Below are positions 1 to 7,285 of a stretch of DNA of 13,577 nucleotides, piece after piece (position 1 is the first letter of the stretch; every line of letters begins with the position of its first letter). The position numbers were made by a program, and so were the translations under genes. This stretch comes from CAZFNQ01 sp964652125. GTDB taxonomy: Bacteria; Patescibacteriota; Saccharimonadia; Saccharimonadales; JANWIN01. The notes below the pieces were generated by a model. That model did not search any database and was not told the origin of the DNA. It saw only the letters and a program-made list of their open reading frames with translations. The stretch is taken from NCBI GenBank assembly GCA_964652125.1, contig CAZZAE010000025.1, positions 1 to 13,577 on the forward strand, in the 5' to 3' direction.

Positions 1-945
1 ATAAACAAGCATACTATTAATATACTCTACAGACACATTTCTGTTTTTTTGGATAGGCCGCCGCTCTATAAAGTTTTTTGGTAACCGAATTAATGCTATA
101 AGCCAACCCTTAGTTGCTGGCCAAAACTGTCCGCGAGCAACAGCACTAATATAAAATGTTGTATAAGCTAGCCAGAATCTAGGCAAAACTTTAGGCAAAA
201 GCTGTAGTGGAACATTGCGTCTTATGAGCATTGGTAAGTTTTTCATTGTCTGGTAAGTTACGAAACCCTTAATTTTACCGCTGGTTGCCCCTATTTGATG
301 ATACGCAAGAGCTCCTGGTACAAATGCAACTTTCCAGCCGGCTAATTGGGCTCTAAAACTTAGGTCGACATCCTCGTAATAGGCAAAAAAGTCCTTATCA
401 AAAAGTCCAATTTGCTTAAACATTTTAGCTCTAAAAAAACTGGCTCCACCACTAGCAGCAAAAATGCTAGTTTTGTTATCATACTTATCGCTAACGGCTT
501 CACCTCGCCCACGAGGATAAGGTAGACCCCAGATTGTGAAACTCTCGCCAGTACTATCTATATATTTATGCTGGCCATCAATTAATTTACAGGTGGCGAT
601 ACCTACATTGATGTTGTTTGTAAGCTTGTTAACCAAATATTCCAACCACTTTTTATCGGCCACCGCATCATTATTAAGCAAACCAATAAAATCTGCCTCC
701 ATTGTCATGGCTTCTTTAATGCCAACATTAACTCCGCCGGCAAAACCGAGATTTTTTGGTTGCTCTAGCAAAGTCACACCTGGATAGCTGTTTTTTATCA
801 AGTTTACAGAGCCATCTATCGAGCCGTTATCAACAACTATAATATTTGCTTCTTGAGTTTGAGCCTGCAGGGAATCTAGGCAAGCTCCAACGCAATCTTC
901 CCCATTCCAATTTGGAACAATTATTACTATGTTACTTTTTGCCAT
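1..945 (-). CDS. Glycosyltransferase family 2 (rhamnosyltransferase-like), 3' end cut by window edge
   Basis: Reading the minus strand from ATG at 945-943 gives an open frame of 315 codons to base 1 with no stop, so the C-terminus lies outside the window. The protein starts MAKSNIVIIVPNWNGED and has the GT2 GT-A hallmarks: VPNWNG at about 10-15, the VVDNGS strand at about 37-42, a donor/metal-binding NND at about 91-93, and YYEDVDLSFRAQ at about 189-200 with the acidic pair expected to contain the catalytic base. It resembles WbbL/RfbF-type rhamnosyltransferases of surface glycan clusters, but the sugar cannot be read from sequence. It should act at the cytoplasmic membrane face on a nucleotide-sugar donor and a lipid-linked acceptor. 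It diverges from the ABC permease gene, which fits glycan assembly coupled to export. The family is confident, the substrate unknown. Confidence 0.92.
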   Translation of the reverse strand, partial: MAKSNIVIIVPNWNGEDCVGACLDSLQAQTQEANIIVVDNGSIDGSVNLIKNSYPGVTLLEQPKNLGFAGGVNVGIKEAMTMEADFIGLLNNDAVADKKWLEYLVNKLTNNINVGIATCKLIDGQHKYIDSTGESFTIWGLPYPRGRGEAVSDKYDNKTSIFAASGGASFFRAKMFKQIGLFDKDFFAYYEDVDLSFRAQLAGWKVAFVPGALAYHQIGATSGKIKGFVTYQTMKNLPMLIRRNVPLQLLPKVLPRFWLAYTTFYISAVARGQFWPATKGWLIALIRLPKNFIERRPIQKNRNVSVEYINSMLVY

Positions 946-973
946 GGACGTTTATAAAAACCATTTACTCATC

Positions 974-980
974 TATAATA
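974..980. promoter_or_regulatory. Overlapping divergent -10 elements between GT2 and ABC permease genes
   Basis: Bases 974-979 read TATAAT on plus. The overlapping 975-980 reads TATTAT on minus. The plus element ends 12 bases before the preferred permease ATG (992), predicting a very short 5' leader. The minus element is 29 bases from the GT2 ATG (945). No convincing -35 hexamer was found for either direction, so this is a tentative shared promoter in the roughly 46-base intergenic gap. Confidence 0.4.
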
Positions 981-991
981 CCCCAGTATCA

Positions 992-1792
992 ATGCGACAC
1001 ATATTTAGCCCAAAGAACCGTGCGCTACTAACTGAACTAGTCAGAACAGATTTTAAGATCCGTTATCAGAATAGTGTGCTTGGCTATGCTTGGACGCTTC
1101 TCAGACCTCTATTCATATTTATGATACTTTATGTGGTATTTGTAAAATTAATACCACTTGGTAAAGGCGTCCCTCATTATCCAATTTATTTACTGTTGGG
1201 CATAGTACTGTGGAATTTTTTTGTAGAAATGACTTCACAAAGCTTAGGTTCGATAGTTAGTCGAGGTGACTTAATCCGTAAAATTAAAATTCCTCGCTGG
1301 ATTATAGTGCTAACAAGTAGCCTGTCAGCGCTGATAAACTTAGGGTTGAACCTCATTGTCGTAGCAGTATTTATGATTTTAAGTCACACTGGTTTATTGA
1401 GCACTATAATCTATGTACCGTTTATATTGATCGAACTCTATTTATTTGCACTTGGTTTGTCATTGTTCCTGTCTGCGGCTTATGTTAAGTATCGTGATGT
1501 TCAATATATATGGGAAGTATTACTCCAGGCAGGATTTTATGCGACTCCGATTATCTATGCGTTATCACGGATTCCTAATATTGCAATACGTAAGTTGTTG
1601 CTGATGAACCCAGTTGCTCAAAGCATTCAAGATGTTCGCTATAGTCTTATTACACATCAATCCATTACCATAAGTAACTCGTTTACAAATAAAGTATACT
1701 TTTTCATACCATTATTCATTGTGCTGGTTACATTATTAATAGGCATAACATACTTCAGAAAAGAATCTAAGTACTTTGCCGAGAATATTTAA
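992..1792 (+). CDS. ABC-2 type polysaccharide export permease (Wzm-like)
   Basis: Membrane half of an ABC exporter for lipid-linked polysaccharide (O-antigen or teichoic-acid type, Wzm/TagG family). From ATG 992 it is 266 residues, a usual length. It has an amphipathic N-terminus (RTDFKIRYQNSVLGYAW, about 18-34) followed by about six hydrophobic segments near 38-54, 66-80, 105-130, 140-163, 175-192 and 236-254. Family-typical features are KYRDVQYIWE before the fifth segment and the NPVAQSIQDVRY motif near 206-217. In-frame ATGs at 944 and 929 would overlap or abut the divergent GT2 start. I prefer 992 because family members begin near MRHIFSPKNRALL and because a TATAAT lies just upstream, but no Shine-Dalgarno decides it. 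Its stop directly abuts the ATPase start, so the two are one operon and surely one transporter. Confidence 0.92.
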   Translation: MRHIFSPKNRALLTELVRTDFKIRYQNSVLGYAWTLLRPLFIFMILYVVFVKLIPLGKGVPHYPIYLLLGIVLWNFFVEMTSQSLGSIVSRGDLIRKIKIPRWIIVLTSSLSALINLGLNLIVVAVFMILSHTGLLSTIIYVPFILIELYLFALGLSLFLSAAYVKYRDVQYIWEVLLQAGFYATPIIYALSRIPNIAIRKLLLMNPVAQSIQDVRYSLITHQSITISNSFTNKVYFFIPLFIVLVTLLIGITYFRKESKYFAENI

Positions 1793-2980
1793 ATGAGTGA
1801 TCAAACAACAGATAATACAGTGATTGAAATTAAAAACGTTACCAAGATATTTAAATTGCCACATGAAAAGAGAAACTCAGTTAAGAACCTTTTTACTAGT
1901 GGCTTTAAAAAATCTAGCTTTGAAATGCAAACTGTTTTAAACGACATTACATTAACTATTAATGAAGGTGAATTTTTTGGAATCGTTGGTCGCAACGGCA
2001 GCGGCAAAAGTACTTTATTAAAGTTGTTAGCGGGAACATACACCCCTACCAAAGGAGATATAGTTGTCAATGGTTCGCTCACCCCCTTTATTGAGCTTGG
2101 AGTAGGTTTTAATCAAGAATTGACTGGCCGCGATAATGTGTTTTTAAACGGATCACTGCTGGGATTTAATCGTAAACAAATGCATTCAATGTATGACGAA
2201 ATTGTTGAGTTTGCTGAAATGAAGCGGTTCATGGATCAGAAGTTAAAAAATTACTCTTCGGGAATGCAAGTCCGTCTAGCTTTCTCAATAGCAATTAAGG
2301 CTAACAGCGACATACTTTTACTTGACGAGGTTCTGGCAGTTGGTGATGCTGCCTTCCAAAAGAAGTGCTTTAACTACTTTCGGGAACTTAAGAAAAATAA
2401 AAAAACAGTAGTTTTTATTAGCCATGACATGAACTCCATTAGAGAATATTGTGATAGAGCTGCCATGATAGAAAACGGCAAGATAATTTCGGTGGGAAAT
2501 TCTGATAAGATTGCTCAGCAGTACACGAAGCTATTTATGGATGCCCGACATCGTGGTGACTCCGAGGAGGGGTTTGGTTCAAGATGGGGTACTCAAAAGG
2601 CGGTAGTTAAAAAGGTTAAAACAAAACTTGCAGATAATGACTTGATCGTAACCGTTGAATATCAGTTTAATGATGATATAAGCGAACCGATATTTGGACT
2701 TTCTATTATTAATCCAGTTGGACTGATGATATTTGAGTCAAACACTAAGTGGCATCACACAAAAACCGGAGACTATGCAAGGGGAAGCAGCTGTGAAGTT
2801 ATTTGGGAAATTCCAAATTCGTTTACAAATGGCCATAATTTTATAACTCCTACAGTTGCAAATACTGATGCAACTGAGTTTTATGATTGGTGGGACGAAG
2901 CAGCATTTTTTGATATTGATAAAGAAGAAGTAACCTCAGCAATAACTCTACCTCAATTTAAAATTAGAATAAAAAAATAG
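1793..2980 (+). CDS. Polysaccharide ABC transporter ATP-binding protein with Wzt-type C-terminal domain
   Basis: The ATPase partner of the preceding permease, starting on the base after its stop codon. The nucleotide-binding domain (about 10-245) has Walker A GRNGSGKST (66-74), the signature YSSGMQ (154-159; the YSSGM form is typical of Wzt/TagH exporters), Walker B ILLLDE (174-179), D-loop AVGD (182-185) and the switch histidine in FISHD (H211). Residues from about 260 to 395 form an additional domain resembling the Wzt C-terminal carbohydrate-binding beta-sandwich, with aromatic residues that could contact sugars (for example W319 and YDWWDE near 364-369). In characterised Wzt proteins this domain recognises the terminal modification of the finished glycan. 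Its presence suggests that the exported polymer carries a recognisable end group. The role is confident; the glycan's identity is unknown. Confidence 0.95.
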   Translation: MSDQTTDNTVIEIKNVTKIFKLPHEKRNSVKNLFTSGFKKSSFEMQTVLNDITLTINEGEFFGIVGRNGSGKSTLLKLLAGTYTPTKGDIVVNGSLTPFIELGVGFNQELTGRDNVFLNGSLLGFNRKQMHSMYDEIVEFAEMKRFMDQKLKNYSSGMQVRLAFSIAIKANSDILLLDEVLAVGDAAFQKKCFNYFRELKKNKKTVVFISHDMNSIREYCDRAAMIENGKIISVGNSDKIAQQYTKLFMDARHRGDSEEGFGSRWGTQKAVVKKVKTKLADNDLIVTVEYQFNDDISEPIFGLSIINPVGLMIFESNTKWHHTKTGDYARGSSCEVIWEIPNSFTNGHNFITPTVANTDATEFYDWWDEAAFFDIDKEEVTSAITLPQFKIRIKK

Positions 2981-3006
2981 CAGATTTAGCTACGAACACC
3001 ATTACT

Positions 3007-4224
3007 TTAGCTTATATACGGTCTGAAAATATTTACGGACCGTTTTAAAAATGCACTATCGTCGTATAAAATAGCTGTCTGTTTACCCAGTTTTGTTAAA
3101 TTATCCCGTTTATTAGGGTTTAGATCTAAGACATTTTTGGTCAATTCTACTAAGCTTGGCTCGTCAGTCCATAAAAAGCCGTTAACATTCGAGCTTACTA
3201 TTTCCTTCTGGCCAGCACTATTAATAACTATTGGTATAGCGCCGGCCGACATAGCCTCAACAGTTGAAATGCCAAAATGCTCTTGGGTCTCAGGGCGCCT
3301 AGCAGGATCGCTACCATAGCCGGTGGCATGCCAGTAAATTGTCGACTGATTATATAGCTTTTTTATCTCAGCAAAAGAAGCATTAAAATGAAAATAAACC
3401 GGTAGGCCAGAGCCAAGCTTAATCAAGGCTAGCAAGTATTTTAAGGTATCAACATTCTCAGTAACACTACCAGCAATATGTAACTCCCAACCTTCTTTTT
3501 GGAAGTCGATCATTTTCGCAAATGTGCTAACCAAAAAGTCATGTCTTTTGTGGTGATTTTCTCCTTTTTCAAAGAAGCGACCAACATTAAGTATCATTTT
3601 CCGCTTAGTAACCGACTTATCCTCCATATTTTCACAAATTGGATATAGTATTTCACTGTCAAGATTCCAGTATTTTTTAATATACTTTTGAGTAAAAGCG
3701 GAATTTGCCGTGATTAGATTATATGTATACACAGCGTGGCTTTTAGTAGGGTGGAGTATTAATCTATATACGTTACGAACAATAGCTGAATAAATTACAT
3801 ATATAATTCCTCTCTCTTGCTTTTTGTGATGAATGCGTTGAGGGAACATGCACATGTAGACATTATTTTGAGAAGGCCCTGGTAAATTACTCTGGAAGCA
3901 ATTATTAATAAATAAGTCATATTTGACTTTTCTAACCTTGCGGAAAATTTTTATGTCATTAAACAAATGTTTAATACCCCCAGGTAATGGTAGATGAGCC
4001 AACACCTTCATACTAAAAGTTTCGACATTGACCACTTGAACATTAACCTTACTTAGGTTGAGATTAAAATACTTAGATAGGGAATTAAGCTGGACTTTTT
4101 TGTGAGTAATAAGCCAGACCTCAGTACCGGATTGATTTGATAATACAGACGCTAGAGCTAGACATACTTTTTCACCGCCACCTTTTGTATCCAGATAGGG
4201 ATTATATATACCAATTTTTTTCAT
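3007..4224 (-). CDS. Glycosyltransferase family 4 (ALG11-like GT-B enzyme)
   Basis: A 405-residue GT-B retaining glycosyltransferase. The N-terminal Rossmann half opens with GIYNPYLDTKGGGEKVCLAL (about 5-24), whose glycine-rich GGGE loop is typical of GT4. The C-terminal donor-binding half begins at LNVGRFFEKGENHHKRHD (about 212-229). It carries the E-x7-E motif EHFGISTVE (E315, E323) followed by AMSAGAIPIVINSAGQKEIV. The GGGE plus EHFGI combination resembles the ALG11 mannosyltransferase subgroup, but the donor cannot be assigned. There is no signal peptide or membrane segment, so it acts in the cytoplasm or at the membrane face. Its ATG overlaps the stop of the upstream GT2 gene by four bases (ATGA), indicating translational coupling. 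It converges on the ABC transporter genes with a 26-base gap. Confidence 0.92.
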   Translation of the reverse strand: MKKIGIYNPYLDTKGGGEKVCLALASVLSNQSGTEVWLITHKKVQLNSLSKYFNLNLSKVNVQVVNVETFSMKVLAHLPLPGGIKHLFNDIKIFRKVRKVKYDLFINNCFQSNLPGPSQNNVYMCMFPQRIHHKKQERGIIYVIYSAIVRNVYRLILHPTKSHAVYTYNLITANSAFTQKYIKKYWNLDSEILYPICENMEDKSVTKRKMILNVGRFFEKGENHHKRHDFLVSTFAKMIDFQKEGWELHIAGSVTENVDTLKYLLALIKLGSGLPVYFHFNASFAEIKKLYNQSTIYWHATGYGSDPARRPETQEHFGISTVEAMSAGAIPIVINSAGQKEIVSSNVNGFLWTDEPSLVELTKNVLDLNPNKRDNLTKLGKQTAILYDDSAFLKRSVNIFRPYIS

Positions 4225-5192
4225 AATGTCTCTTCTTTAATAATTTGCCATCTTTTTAGTATTGCATAAGGCGTAAGTAAAATGGCTGAAACCACCATCT
4301 TTAGGCTTAACCAAAACTCTTTTAGCGCAGTTCTCTTACTATACCTACCATTAATTGACATCAATAAATTTTTTACACGCAAGAATAAATGATCGCGCAC
4401 TGTCTTAGCCCAAGCCTTTAGCAATATCATTAAAGAGGCATTTTTTGTTAATATTAGTATTCTGTTTCGACCAACGTAGAAATTAAATAAAGGTGAGCCT
4501 TCCTTGCTGCTGCCGGCATGAAAATGATAAGCCACGGCTTTTGGCGCGTAGTAATATTTTTTCCCGACTTTTTGGCCTCGCCATGATAAATCGCCATCCT
4601 CAAAGTACATAAAAAATCGATTATCAAATAAACCAACAGTTTGTAAGAAGTCCCTCTTAATTAACATACAAGCACCACATAAGGCTGTGATTTCTCTGAC
4701 TTCATCAAACTGGCCTTTATCCAATTCATCTTTGCCAATTTCGTAAATAGGCCAATCACTTTTGGTATCGAGCCTTGAACCGGCATTATTTATTACTCCT
4801 GGATTATTTAGATACATAAGTTTGGGTACGACAGCATCAGCTTTATATTCTAAAGCAACTTGTACCAGCTCTTTTATTAGATTACTTTCAAGTTGCAAAT
4901 CATTATTACAAACTAAAATATAATCACCACTGGCATGATGTATACCTAAGTTATTACCCTTAGAATATCCATAATTTTTGTCATTTTGAATGACTTTAAT
5001 TCTGTTGTCTTTATTATACTTACTGACTAAATAAGCTACCGATTCGTCACTAGATTTATTATCGACAAATAGCAATTCAAGTTGACTGGCGGGATATACT
5101 AAAGTTTTAAATGATTTCATGAAGGAATCTATAAACTTTTTGCCGTTCCAATTTAGGACAACCACCGATATTTTCGGCTGTGTTTCAGTCAT
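4221..5192 (-). CDS. Glycosyltransferase family 2 (rhamnosyltransferase-like)
   Basis: A 323-residue GT-A inverting glycosyltransferase, first gene of a GT2-GT4 pair. Motifs in order: VVVLNWNGKKF (about 10-20), LFVDNKSSDES (about 41-51), the donor/metal site CNNDLQ (95-100), GACMLIKRDF (about 173-182), and MYFEDGDLSWRGQ (about 195-207) with the acidic E198-D199 pair, then AYHFHAGSS. The C-terminal part (about 236-320) is basic and contains hydrophobic helices (near 254-262 and 297-312) likely to dock the enzyme on the membrane. It shares the NWNG/NND/ED architecture with the partial GT2 at the left edge, suggesting related enzymes adding different sugars of the same polymer. The ATG at 5192 has no Shine-Dalgarno. 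The TGA stop overlaps the GT4 start. A promoter with an extended -10 lies about 55 bases upstream. Confidence 0.93.
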   Translation of the reverse strand: MTETQPKISVVVLNWNGKKFIDSFMKSFKTLVYPASQLELLFVDNKSSDESVAYLVSKYNKDNRIKVIQNDKNYGYSKGNNLGIHHASGDYILVCNNDLQLESNLIKELVQVALEYKADAVVPKLMYLNNPGVINNAGSRLDTKSDWPIYEIGKDELDKGQFDEVREITALCGACMLIKRDFLQTVGLFDNRFFMYFEDGDLSWRGQKVGKKYYYAPKAVAYHFHAGSSKEGSPLFNFYVGRNRILILTKNASLMILLKAWAKTVRDHLFLRVKNLLMSINGRYSKRTALKEFWLSLKMVVSAILLTPYAILKRWQIIKEETL

Positions 5193-5247
5193 TTTCTGTC
5201 ATAAATAAATACACTTTTTGTAGATTATCTAAATCTTTCATTTTAAT

Positions 5248-5256
5248 ATTATATCA
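5248..5256 (-). promoter_or_regulatory. Extended -10 promoter element for the GT2-GT4 operon
   Basis: On the minus strand, bases 5256-5248 read TGATATAAT, a full TGnTATAAT extended -10. The start codon at 5192 lies 55 bases downstream, giving a predicted leader of roughly 45-50 bases. No good -35 hexamer stands at normal spacing, consistent with reliance on the extended -10. Confidence 0.5.
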
Positions 5257-5356
5257 ACCAAAATCTTAACTCACGACCTTAACGAACGATAATTAAGCAT
5301 ACTTACCAACTGTCATCTTTGTAGGTTTATAAAATTCTCACCTCATAAGGGGTTGT

Positions 5357-5384
5357 TTGAATGTGAGACAGCTTGTTATATAAT
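5357..5384 (+). promoter_or_regulatory. Sigma70-like promoter for the secreted six-cysteine protein gene
   Basis: TTGAAT (5357-5362, four of six matches to the -35 consensus) is followed after 16 bases by a perfect TATAAT (5379-5384). Transcription would start near 5391, about 20 bases before the ATG at 5412. The leader is A-rich with no recognisable Shine-Dalgarno close to the start. Confidence 0.6.
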
Positions 5385-5411
5385 ATAAGGGTAAGTTAGA
5401 AAACAAAAAAC

Positions 5412-6281
5412 ATGAAAATATTGCAAAATTTAGATAGAAGTAAAGTACTGGGCAGTGCATTATTGATCTCGTTGTTTTTAGTTGGGTTTATTAACCATGG
5501 TTTTAGCAAGGCTGCTTCGGGTTGCCCGGGAAGTCGGCCGACAGCAATAACTGGCACAGTCGTAGGCTACGGTGGGACTTATAATAATTGGACTGTAGAT
5601 GTATTGGTTGGCATAGATCTTCTTAATGGCTCAAATCAAAAGGTAAACCCTGATGGAAGTATTTTAAACTCAGGGGCATATTCTGCCACAGATGCTGTTA
5701 ATCCAAACTTGGTACCTCCTGGAGCATCTTCTGGCCCTGACAGAACCTTTGGTGCAAATAATAGTAGCGGAGTGTTATGTGTATCATCTAGTGTTAAAAC
5801 TGCTTGGTTCGAACTTTACCCTAAAGATCAACACGGTGTTACTGATAAGAGATTTTTTGGTGGAGCCAATGATCAACGGATGCCTATCACCGCAAATTCA
5901 ACTAACACTTTTGGTCTAAGGCTTCCAACGGCGAACTCGTCAGGCGGCAATACTGGCGATATCAATGGTTATGTTAAGTATAACAACCATAGTATAAGCT
6001 CTTCTAATTTACGATTTAGAGTCTTTCCAACTGATCCAGGTACAGCCTGCGGTGTACAGGGCTTTTCGGCTGGCGCAGACACCGTTGGAATAAGTAGCTC
6101 AATGGGTGCTACCTACTATCTGGTCAAAAATCTTGCCGGTGGGCAGTGTAATGCTGCCCGACAGGATTATAAAATTACCACTACTTGCATAAACAGTGCC
6201 TGCGGCAGTAGCAGTAAATCAATAACGGTTATTGTGAGAGTAGCCAATGGCACAAGGCCGAGAGTGGATTTCAACTTCTAA
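5412..6281 (+). CDS. Secreted cysteine-containing beta-rich protein of unknown function
   Basis: I do not recognise a characterised family. The 289-residue product has a clear Sec signal peptide: basic start (KILQNLDRSK), hydrophobic core at about 12-27, and a likely cleavage after SKA (A34). The mature part is rich in Ser, Thr, Asn and Gly and appears all-beta. It has six cysteines (38, 123, 213, 246, 259, 264), which could form three disulfides. Two halves are plausible: about 44-172, starting ITGTVVGYGGTYNNWTVDV, and about 182-289, starting DINGYVKYNNHSISSSNLRF. Both open with a G-x-V strand reminiscent of Ig-like or carboxypeptidase-regulatory-like folds. No transmembrane anchor, lipobox or LPXTG motif is visible, so it is predicted to be released or held non-covalently at the surface. 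It has its own promoter and ends 5 bases from the convergent methyltransferase gene. Confidence 0.8.
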   Translation: MKILQNLDRSKVLGSALLISLFLVGFINHGFSKAASGCPGSRPTAITGTVVGYGGTYNNWTVDVLVGIDLLNGSNQKVNPDGSILNSGAYSATDAVNPNLVPPGASSGPDRTFGANNSSGVLCVSSSVKTAWFELYPKDQHGVTDKRFFGGANDQRMPITANSTNTFGLRLPTANSSGGNTGDINGYVKYNNHSISSSNLRFRVFPTDPGTACGVQGFSAGADTVGISSSMGATYYLVKNLAGGQCNAARQDYKITTTCINSACGSSSKSITVIVRVANGTRPRVDFNF

Positions 6282-6286
6282 GCGCA

Positions 6287-7246
6287 TTAATTAGTTTTCT
6301 GTAGCCAAAGACTACCGCCACCGTTTTTAGCACTAAGTGGCATTAGTTCGTCTAAAAGTTTTTTATGGTGGACATTTAGAAAATCATTAAACAACAGAAT
6401 CTTGTAGTCTTTGTTGTTGTATAAAAAGGCGCGCAGCAAGTAATCCTCATTCCAAGCCCTGGTTTCCATAATCCATTCAATCGGATATTCAAATGGATAA
6501 AAAACGTCGTGTATGTGGATGATTACGCCTTTTTGAAGCGACGGCAAAATCTTAAAGTAAATCTGGTTAACATCACTACCGGGTTTAGCCACATGGGTAG
6601 AGTCAATAAATAAGATATCGCCAGCATCTAAATTGGCAAAGATTGCAGGATCAACTTCGTGAAGAGGTTTATCTATTAGCTGATAATTGCGCTTGTCACC
6701 GCTCTTGGTTAACTTAAGTAACAATTCGGGGTACGGCTCAATGAAAGATAGTTTTAAATTGTTCATAAATAACTGTTTAGTGTCGAGCATTAAAGCCGAT
6801 GAATAACCTGAACCTATCTCAATAATTTTTTTGGGTTTTAGATATAGCAACATGCAAAAAAGTATTAATCCGTCAGTATATGAATAAGCATGCAGACCCA
6901 GAAAGTAACGCAATTTTTTTGTTCTTTTAGCTTGGTAGGGAAATCTTTTATAGAATTTAGATATTTTCTTTAAGAGTTGAAGTTGCTGGTGTTCACGAAT
7001 ATCGATACCTTCGATTTTTTGTTTGCGACGATTAAAGATTGTATCTTTTCGTTCAGCAATGTCTTTAAGATTGGGATAAGGTGAATAAAAATGTCCAGGC
7101 GCAAATTGTGTTTTGAAATGAGCGTAAAGATGATTTGCTTTATAGTATTTTTTTTCTAAATACTTAGCTAAACGCCTATATTCATCGCGCTGTTTAACTA
7201 GTTTGTTAAAAGGCGTCATCTTAATAATTCTAGTTTTCCAACTCAC
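6287..7246 (-). CDS. Class I SAM-dependent methyltransferase (Methyltransf_24-like)
   Basis: A 319-residue soluble protein. After a basic, probably helical N-terminal extension (about 1-115) comes a Rossmann-type SAM domain: motif I KIIEIGSGYSSAL (about 140-151), an acidic residue after the second strand in SFIEPYPE (E170), GDILFIDSTHV (about 209-219; D215) and GVIIHIHDVFYPFEYP (about 240-255), where HD may bind metal. This pattern matches the Methyltransf_24 group found in glycan and natural-product clusters, where members O-methylate sugars; the acceptor here is not determinable. The start is GTG at 7246, because the ATG two bases earlier is followed at once by a stop. ATG at 7219 (MTPFNK) is an alternative. 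A TATACT hexamer ends 6 bases before the GTG, suggesting a leaderless mRNA. Confidence 0.88.
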   Translation of the reverse strand: MSWKTRIIKMTPFNKLVKQRDEYRRLAKYLEKKYYKANHLYAHFKTQFAPGHFYSPYPNLKDIAERKDTIFNRRKQKIEGIDIREHQQLQLLKKISKFYKRFPYQAKRTKKLRYFLGLHAYSYTDGLILFCMLLYLKPKKIIEIGSGYSSALMLDTKQLFMNNLKLSFIEPYPELLLKLTKSGDKRNYQLIDKPLHEVDPAIFANLDAGDILFIDSTHVAKPGSDVNQIYFKILPSLQKGVIIHIHDVFYPFEYPIEWIMETRAWNEDYLLRAFLYNNKDYKILLFNDFLNVHHKKLLDELMPLSAKNGGGSLWLQKTN

Positions 7247-7252
7247 ATAATA

Positions 7253-7258
7253 AGTATA
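7253..7258 (-). promoter_or_regulatory. -10 element of a probable leaderless promoter for the methyltransferase
   Basis: On the minus strand 7258-7253 reads TATACT (five of six consensus). It ends 6 bases before the GTG start at 7246, so transcription would begin at or next to the start codon. TTGAGA at 7284-7279 is the only -35-like hexamer nearby, but its 20-base spacing is long. Confidence 0.45.
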
Positions 7259-7285
7259 CCCAAAATGTATTTTAAAAATCTCAAG

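Larger units (their letters stand above)
5193..5411. other. Divergent intergenic region with promoters for both flanking genes
   Basis: About 220 bases without a plausible gene, separating the minus-strand GT2-GT4 operon from the plus-strand secreted protein gene. It is very AT-rich and holds one good promoter candidate on each strand, described separately. I see no strong hairpin, riboswitch-like fold or long repeat. The only repeat noted is a short one, TTAAC at about 5266 and 5280. Confidence 0.6.

Noticed and set aside
536..787. Plus-strand open frame of 83 codons
   Set aside because: It lies wholly antisense to the GT2 catalytic domain, whose motifs are intact on the minus strand.
3018..3046. 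Short inverted repeat ACGGTC/GACCGT followed by TTTT, a possible terminator for the ABC exporter operon
   Set aside because: The stem is only 6 bp with a 14-base AT-rich loop and lies within the last codons of the convergent GT4 gene; too weak to annotate.
5185..5202. Five-codon micro-ORF (MTEND) overlapping the start of the 5192 GT2 gene
   Set aside because: Very short, no ribosome binding site, and easily explained by chance in AT-rich leader sequence.
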